A stretch of 64,000 bases of DNA. Origin: Nitratireductor sp. (lineage in GTDB: Bacteria > Pseudomonadota > Alphaproteobacteria > Rhizobiales > Rhizobiaceae). Below, piece after piece: positions 59,267 to 64,000 of the stretch. Location: contig NZ_CP051236.1 of the NCBI RefSeq assembly GCF_017794765.1, positions 3,052,176 through 3,116,175 on the forward strand, given 5' to 3'. Made by a program: the position numbers and the translations under genes. The notes under the pieces are model-generated. The model was not told where the DNA came from. It worked only from the letters and a program-made list of their open reading frames with translations, and did not search any database. Each line of letters opens with the position of its first letter. Within the stretch, counting starts at the first letter, position 1.

Positions 59267-60487
59267 TCAGTCCGCCATGGTTTCGAGGCTGGCAAACCCT
59301 TCCGGCGCCGAGCCAGCATCGAAAGGTGTTTTCACCTCGACGAACGTGTCGGGATAAAACCCGTTGAAACGGGTTCTTAGCGACAGGGAATAGGCACCAA
59401 TATGGCCGATCTCGATCCAGTCGCCCGTATCCACTGTTTCCGGCAGCCAGAATGGCCGCGAGAGGATGTCCACGGAATCGCAGGTCGCGCCGCAAACCTT
59501 GAACGGAACGAGTTTTTCGGGATCGCCATTGCGGTTGCGGATCGCGGGATCGGGAATGAAGCGGGCTGGCAGCGTGATCTTGCCGGTCCAGGAATCCGAG
59601 AGTGACGCCCAGATGCCGTCATTGATATAGAGCCGGCGACCCTTGCGCAGTAGAACGCGTACGATGAGCGAAAAGGCGCGCGCAACGATGACGCGGCCGG
59701 GCTCCGCCACAAGCGGCATGTCGTCAAAGCCCCATTCCACGATGTCGGCCCGCAGCCGCGCCATGATCTCCTCAAGACTCGGCATTTCCGGCTTTTTGCG
59801 GTTGGGGTCATGACCATATTCAGCCGGAAAGCCGCCGCCGACATCGAGGACCGCAAGCTCCACGCCGGCCCTGCCCCGCACCCAGTCGGCTGAGGCGAGC
59901 GCACGCTCATAGGTATCCGGATCCTGGATCTGGGAACCCACGTGAAAGCAAAGGCCGAGCTTGTAACCATGCCGGTCGAGCCGTCGCAGAAGCTCGACCG
60001 CCTGCGCCGGCCCCGCACCGAATTTCTTCGAGAGTTCATAAGCCGCATGGCCTTTGGTCTGAATGCGCACGAAAACGGTGAGCGAACCGGGGTCGATGTC
60101 GAGGGCACGGACCACCCGGATGAGTTTCGTCACCTCGTCCTCATGGTCGACCACGATGACGCGAATACCGTACTCCTCCAGGGCGAGACGAATGTCCGAC
60201 TGCGCCTTGACCGGATGCATGTAGAGCATCTCGGCATTGGGCGCGACAGCGCGAACGGCGGCGAACTCTGCCGGGGACGCCACATCGAAGGCTTCAACAC
60301 CGGCCTCCGCCAGGGTTTTCAGTACGAGTTTCTCGCCATTGGTTTTTACCGCATAGGCTGTCTTGCCGGGAAACTGCCCCATGAAATCGCGTGCATCGGC
60401 TTTAAGCACTTCTGGCCGGAAGCAGTAGACCGGGTCATCGGGACGAAGCTTGAGGGCAGCGTCTCGGGCGGTCTCAAAAATCTGCAT
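59267..60487 (-). CDS. Type III PLP-dependent decarboxylase (ornithine/lysine/diaminopimelate type)
   Basis: This 406-aa alanine-racemase-fold enzyme carries the PLP Lys48 in TAYAVKTNGEK, the dimer-domain Gly loop VLDVGGGFPAEYG, the PLP phosphate segment VAEPGRVIVARAF and the catalytic Cys in CGATCDSVD. It is somewhat longer than the classical rhizobial ornithine/lysine decarboxylase (about 377 aa) and may be a distinct subfamily. It probably makes a polyamine from ornithine or lysine. An AAACGCT/AGCGTTT inverted repeat lies upstream at 60554-60574. Confidence 0.82.
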   Translation of the reverse strand: MQIFETARDAALKLRPDDPVYCFRPEVLKADARDFMGQFPGKTAYAVKTNGEKLVLKTLAEAGVEAFDVASPAEFAAVRAVAPNAEMLYMHPVKAQSDIRLALEEYGIRVIVVDHEDEVTKLIRVVRALDIDPGSLTVFVRIQTKGHAAYELSKKFGAGPAQAVELLRRLDRHGYKLGLCFHVGSQIQDPDTYERALASADWVRGRAGVELAVLDVGGGFPAEYGHDPNRKKPEMPSLEEIMARLRADIVEWGFDDMPLVAEPGRVIVARAFSLIVRVLLRKGRRLYINDGIWASLSDSWTGKITLPARFIPDPAIRNRNGDPEKLVPFKVCGATCDSVDILSRPFWLPETVDTGDWIEIGHIGAYSLSLRTRFNGFYPDTFVEVKTPFDAGSAPEGFASLETMAD

Positions 60488-60684
60488 TGGCAGCTCCTGG
60501 TTCGAATGAACGCAAAGGGCGGGAGGAAAGCGTAGTGGATTTGCGTTGCATGTAAACGCTCCACCGCAGCGTTTCCGGTTGAAAAACGCGACCGCCTCGG
60601 CACTGGCAGGTTTCGGGTGGCTGCTCCTCTCCCCGCAATTTAACGCATGAAGCGCGCGAATGATCCAAAACCGAGAGACAGGCC

Positions 60685-61608
60685 ATGACAGCTCAAGCGC
60701 CCGACCAGACGACCGCCCCTCGAATGTCGGCGCAAGACTGGGGTCTTCTCATCCTGCTCGGGGCCGTATGGGGCGGGTCGTACTTCTTCGCCCGCATCGC
60801 TGTCAGCCAGATGCAGCCATTAGTGCTTGTCATGTTTCGCGTTTCGATCGCAGCCCTTGCACTCCATCTTTTTCTGACCATCCGCGGGCCGTCCTTTCGC
60901 GCCGCTTTGCCGCTCGCCGGTAGCTTTGTCGTTTTGGCACTCCTCAACAACGTCATTCCCTTTTCGCTTATCTTTATGGGGCAGACGCAACTGGGAGCCG
61001 GGCTCGCATCCGTGCTGAATGCCACGACACCATTCTGGACCGCGCTTCTTGCCAACATCCTCACTGCCGATGAGAGGCTCACTCCGGCGAAGCTGACCGG
61101 CATCGCGTTCGGCATCGCCGGCACGGGGGTGATGATCGGTCCGGGGGTCCTTTCCGGGTTTGGTGGTCCCTTATGGGCCAAGGTCGCGCTGATCGGCGGC
61201 GCAATCTCCTATGGTCTCGCCTTCATCCATGGGCGTCGATTTCGCGGCGTGCCCCCAACGATTGTCGCCACGGGCCAGCTTACCGCCTCGAGCGTGATCA
61301 TGATCCCTCTGGTGCTCGCACTTTACGGGCCGGAAGACCTATCGGGCTTTTCCGGCGACATCTGGTCCGCAGTCATCGGCCTCGCCGTGCTTTCCACGGC
61401 TTTTGCCTATCTGATCTATTTCCGTATCCTGGCAAGCGCCGGCGCCACCAACGCATCACTGGTGACCTTCCTGAACCCCGTTAGCGCCATTTTGCTTGGA
61501 AGCCTGTTCTTGGGTGAACGGCTGGCCTCGTTTGAAATCATCGGGATGGTGCTTATCGCCACCGGATTGATCATCATCGACGGAAGGCTTCCGGCTCGCA
61601 TCCGTTAA
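60685..61608 (+). CDS. DMT-superfamily exporter, EamA family
   Basis: This 307-aa protein has ten membrane helices as two EamA repeats (LLGAVWGGSYFFARI in the first and TFLNPVSAILLGSLFLGE in the second). It is an inner-membrane metabolite or amino-acid exporter; the substrate is not predictable. It lies alone, divergent from the decarboxylase gene. Confidence 0.9.
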   Translation: MTAQAPDQTTAPRMSAQDWGLLILLGAVWGGSYFFARIAVSQMQPLVLVMFRVSIAALALHLFLTIRGPSFRAALPLAGSFVVLALLNNVIPFSLIFMGQTQLGAGLASVLNATTPFWTALLANILTADERLTPAKLTGIAFGIAGTGVMIGPGVLSGFGGPLWAKVALIGGAISYGLAFIHGRRFRGVPPTIVATGQLTASSVIMIPLVLALYGPEDLSGFSGDIWSAVIGLAVLSTAFAYLIYFRILASAGATNASLVTFLNPVSAILLGSLFLGERLASFEIIGMVLIATGLIIIDGRLPARIR

Positions 61609-61709
61609 CACAAAGTGAATCAAACCAATTGCCCAATGATTTCAAATGAGCGCGATGAGAACTGGTTGGTTTTTTCACAAACCTACCGCAGCGCAGCATA
61701 AAAACCGCT

Positions 61710-61740
61710 TGCCGGATGGCTGTCCATCCATAGAATCCGG
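61710..61740 (+). other. Nested hairpins in the leader of the 28-aa peptide gene
   Basis: GCCGGAT (61710-61716) can pair with ATCCGGC (61734-61740), while GGATGG (61713-61718) can instead pair with CCATCC (61723-61728). The two pairings exclude each other. They sit 29 bases before the start at 61769. Confidence 0.35.
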
Positions 61741-61768
61741 CTTGCAAATAAGCAGAGGAGGCTTTGGC

Positions 61769-61855
61769 ATGGGACTGACACGGCCTGTGAATGCACTGAT
61801 GATTTGCGCGGCATTCGTGTTTATCGGCGCCCTGGTAATGGGCGTGTTGCCGTAA
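61769..61855 (+). CDS. 28-aa single-helix membrane peptide
   Basis: The gene encodes MGLTRPVNALMICAAF onward, ending VMGVLP. Residues 8-26 are one hydrophobic helix after a short basic N-terminus. The ribosome-binding site AGAGGAGG eight bases upstream is among the best in the window, and a terminator follows at 61916, so this looks like an expressed small gene rather than noise. No family recognised. Confidence 0.55.
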   Translation: MGLTRPVNALMICAAFVFIGALVMGVLP

Positions 61856-61915
61856 ATCCATGATCGGAGCAGCCACCGCGAAGGCAGCGCTTCCGAATTT
61901 GTTGATATGATACGA

Positions 61916-61940
61916 AAAGGGCCGGTTCATCCGGCCCTTT
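61916..61940. terminator. Bidirectional intrinsic terminator
   Basis: AAAGGGCCGG and CCGGCCCTTT form a perfect 10-bp stem with loop TTCAT. It is followed by ATTTC on the plus strand and TTCG on the minus strand, ending the 28-aa gene and metF. Confidence 0.8.
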
Positions 61941-61961
61941 ATTTCATGCAGCGTAAGGAAT

Positions 61962-62885
61962 TCACGCGGCCGCAGGTTGCTCCACCTTCGTGCCCGACTG
62001 CGGACGAATGCCGATCATGTGACAGACCGCATAGACAAGATCGGCCCGGTTCATCGTGTAGAAGTGGAAATCGTCAATCCCGCGCTCCATAAGGTCGAGC
62101 ACCTGTTCGGCCGCGACTGCCGAGGCGACGAGCGCATGAATCTGCGGCTCGTCTTCAAGCCCCGCGAACCGTTCGGCAAGCCAACCGGGAATGCTGGCGC
62201 CACAGCGCCCCGCGAAATTGGCGACCTGTGTGAAATTGTGTATCGGCAGGATGCCCGGAACGATGGGAATGTAAATGCCGGCACGACGTGCGCGCTCGAC
62301 ATAGCGCTCATAAAGATCATTGTCGAAGAAGAACTGGGTGATTGCGCGCGTGGCCCCATTATCGACCTTGCGCTTGAGCATGTCGATATCGGTTGCAAAG
62401 TCCGGGCTCTCCGGATGTTTCTCGGGATAAGCCGAAACCGAAATGTCGAAATCGCCCTGACGCTTCATCGCACCGACCAGTTCGGCGCCGTTGGCGTAGC
62501 CATCTGGATGCGGGCGGTATGCTGCTCCAACACCCGCGCTCGGATCGCCGCGCAGGGCCACAAAGCGCTTAACGCCCATATCCACGAACTCGCCCACCAC
62601 CTGGTCGACATCTTCGCGCGATGCATCCACGCAGGTCATGTGCGCAGCCGGCGTGAGGCGCGTTTCCTCAAGGATGCGCTTGACCGTGCGCGCAGTGCGC
62701 TCACGCGTGGAGCCACCGGCACCATAGGTCACGGAGACGAAAGACGGGGCGAGCGGCTCAAGCCTCTTCACCGTCTCCCACAGACGCGCCTCCATGGCAT
62801 CCGTCTTCGGAGGGAAGAACTCGAACGATACACGGAGCTTGCCAGCGACATCGGGCTGGCGGGAAAAACGCTGTTGCGGCATCAA
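61962..62885 (-). CDS. metF: 5,10-methylenetetrahydrofolate reductase
   Basis: This is a 307-aa FAD-dependent TIM barrel. FEFFPPKTDAMEARLW near residues 22-37, FVSVTYGAGGSTRERT near 51-66, FVALRGDP and ITQFFFDNDLY are all family hallmarks. It makes 5-methyl-tetrahydrofolate for methionine synthesis. Its start overlaps the upstream regulator gene by 4 bases, so regulator and enzyme share a transcript. Confidence 0.95.
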   Translation of the reverse strand: MMPQQRFSRQPDVAGKLRVSFEFFPPKTDAMEARLWETVKRLEPLAPSFVSVTYGAGGSTRERTARTVKRILEETRLTPAAHMTCVDASREDVDQVVGEFVDMGVKRFVALRGDPSAGVGAAYRPHPDGYANGAELVGAMKRQGDFDISVSAYPEKHPESPDFATDIDMLKRKVDNGATRAITQFFFDNDLYERYVERARRAGIYIPIVPGILPIHNFTQVANFAGRCGASIPGWLAERFAGLEDEPQIHALVASAVAAEQVLDLMERGIDDFHFYTMNRADLVYAVCHMIGIRPQSGTKVEQPAAA

Positions 62886-63901
62886 GCCGTCTCCTTTTGA
62901 GCAAATGACGGCACTGCGCCGTCAGCAATCTGCATGCGCCGGTCGCGGGCAAGCCAGAGCTTGACCGTGAGGCCTTTTCCAGCCTCGCCCTGCGGCGCAA
63001 ATTCAAGTGTTTCGGCGAGGTCAAGTTCGGCCTCATCGAGCCATTCGGCAATCTGGCCATCGGCCAGGCCAAGACGCATATGGGCGTGCTCCTCACGCAG
63101 GAACTCATGCTCATGCGGCGCGAAATCGACGATCACCAGCCGCCCGCCCGGCCTTAACAGCCTAGCAGCTTCACGAATGGCAATGCCTGGCCGGTCGATA
63201 TAGTGCAAGACCTGATGGATAGTCACCAGATCATGGGCGTCACGCTCGAGCTGCGGGGCGGAAATGTCACCGAGCCGCACCTGCGCATGGCCAATGCCGG
63301 CGCGGTCGAGATTGGAGCGGGCGACGGCAAGCATCTCCCGCGAAAGATCGATACCGACAGCACGCTGATAGAGCGGCGCAAAAAGCTCCAGCATACGGCC
63401 CGTACCGGTGCCAAGATCGACCATGGACTGGAACGGTCGCGCGCCAATGAGCTTCAACAGCTCTTCTTCTACCGATTTGTCGGGAACATGGAGCGAGCGA
63501 ATCTGGTCCCAGCTCGCCGCATTCTGCGAAAAATACTCCGCTGCCCGTTCTTCGCGGCGACGTTTGATGGCACCCAGGCGCTCCAGATCGCGCTCTATGA
63601 CAGCATCTGCCTGATCGAGCCGACCAACAACACCTCCGACAAACTCGCGCGCTGCGTCAGCATCGGACAGACGGAAGTAGGCCCAGGATCCTTCCTGATA
63701 CCGAACTATGAGCTGGGCTTCGAGCAGAAGCTTGAGATGGCGGGAAACACGCGGCTGCGACTGACCGAGGATTTCGGTCAGGTCGGTCACCGTCAGGTCA
63801 CCCTGCGACAAAAGCACAAGGATGCGCAGGCGGCTGGTTTCTGCCGCCGCCTTCAACGTGTCGACCATCTGGTCGAGTTGAATTGCCGGACGCATAAGCA
63901 T
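62882..63901 (-). CDS. ArsR-family regulator fused to a SAM-dependent methyltransferase domain
   Basis: This 339-aa protein has an ArsR winged helix (residues about 10-85, RLRILVLLSQGDLTVTDLTE then SQPRVSRHLKLLLEAQL) without the usual metal-binding Cys pair. A class I methyltransferase domain (about 120-310) follows, with MVDLGTGTGRMLEL as its SAM loop. It sits directly before metF. This matches the described SahR-type regulators of the methionine cycle, which sense S-adenosylhomocysteine; the methyltransferase domain may be the ligand sensor. GGGAG precedes the ATG at 63901. Confidence 0.85.
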   Translation of the reverse strand: MLMRPAIQLDQMVDTLKAAAETSRLRILVLLSQGDLTVTDLTEILGQSQPRVSRHLKLLLEAQLIVRYQEGSWAYFRLSDADAAREFVGGVVGRLDQADAVIERDLERLGAIKRRREERAAEYFSQNAASWDQIRSLHVPDKSVEEELLKLIGARPFQSMVDLGTGTGRMLELFAPLYQRAVGIDLSREMLAVARSNLDRAGIGHAQVRLGDISAPQLERDAHDLVTIHQVLHYIDRPGIAIREAARLLRPGGRLVIVDFAPHEHEFLREEHAHMRLGLADGQIAEWLDEAELDLAETLEFAPQGEAGKGLTVKLWLARDRRMQIADGAVPSFAQKETA

Positions 63902-63916
63902 GCGCTTCTCCCAATA

Positions 63917-63938
63917 GATATAAAGATATGTTTATATC
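63917..63938. promoter_or_regulatory. Palindromic operator at the arsR-methyltransferase/metF promoter
   Basis: GATATAAA-gatatg-TTTATATC is a perfect 8-bp inverted repeat 16 bases before the regulator start. AT-rich palindromes of this size are typical ArsR-family operators, and on the minus strand TATAAA within it could be the -10 with TTGCCA 15 bases upstream, so binding would block its own promoter. Confidence 0.65.
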
Positions 63939-64000
63939 GTTTCGGCTTGCTTGGCAAGATGACACGGTCCAGTGTGCACAAGCACCAAAACGCGCAACTT

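Noticed and set aside
60554-60574. AAACGCT/AGCGTTT hairpin before the decarboxylase gene as a riboswitch
   Set aside because: A single 7-bp stem with no further conserved structure; reported only in the gene entry.

Overview
The window reads as chromosomal DNA from an alphaproteobacterium of the order Hyphomicrobiales (Rhizobiales), most like the Phyllobacteriaceae group (Mesorhizobium/Nitratireductor type). The reasons are the high GC, the complete dcw gene order mraZ-rsmH-ftsL-ftsI-murE-murF-mraY-murD-ftsW-murG-murC-murB-ddlB-ftsQ-ftsA-ftsZ followed by lpxC-bamD-recN-ligA, the very long FtsZ linker, DUF1127 and DUF488 small proteins, the betaine-lipid genes btaAB, and GANTC (CcrM-type) sites clustered before the cell-division genes. 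Genus-level assignment is inference only.

Layout. 1-13.4 kb is mixed housekeeping: a partial FAD-linked oxidase, a hot-dog thioesterase, a ClC channel, a Tat-exported dienelactone-hydrolase-like protein divergent from a MerR regulator, a UvrD/PcrA helicase, a DUF488 protein, a 43-aa membrane protein with SCO1/SenC and prmA, a DUF1127 protein, an aminopeptidase P-like enzyme and azlCD. 13.5-38.5 kb, all on the minus strand, is the peptidoglycan synthesis and division cluster, read mraZ to ligA. Three control points stand out: three TGGGN repeats (plus one near-match) with a 10-bp period upstream of mraZ, five GANTC sites in 80 bp upstream of ddlB-ftsQAZ, and a strong terminator behind ftsZ. 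38.9-43.3 kb holds a Cys/Met PLP enzyme, the RNase P RNA gene with a clear promoter, a lytic transglycosylase, an AmpD-like amidase, a DjlA-like protein and a small lipoprotein.

43.4-50.7 kb is a catabolic unit: a TRAP transporter (dctP-dctQ-dctM) plus a winged-helix regulator, divergent from a fused 5-oxoprolinase/hydantoinase, with a perfect palindrome in the shared promoter region. 50.8-52.8 kb is btaAB (phosphorus-free betaine lipid synthesis), preceded by PhoB-like half-sites. 52.8-54.2 kb is the one clearly accessory segment: inverted copies of a ~30-bp repeat enclose a tRNA 3'-end remnant, integrase-arm-like repeats and one lower-GC gene resembling the Abi-alpha/DUF4393 family. 54.2-63.9 kb returns to housekeeping: a serine hydrolase, a GH25 muramidase lipoprotein, an MltB-like transglycosylase, a CPA2 antiporter, a type III PLP decarboxylase, an EamA exporter, a 28-aa membrane peptide, metF, and an ArsR-methyltransferase fusion with a palindromic operator at its own promoter.

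I saw no CRISPR array, complete tRNA, rRNA, insertion sequence or prophage. The best candidate for something undescribed is the 52.8-54.2 kb islet; the regulatory arrays before mraZ, ddlB and btaA are the next most interesting signals. All coordinates come from reading by eye; similarity searches were not possible.
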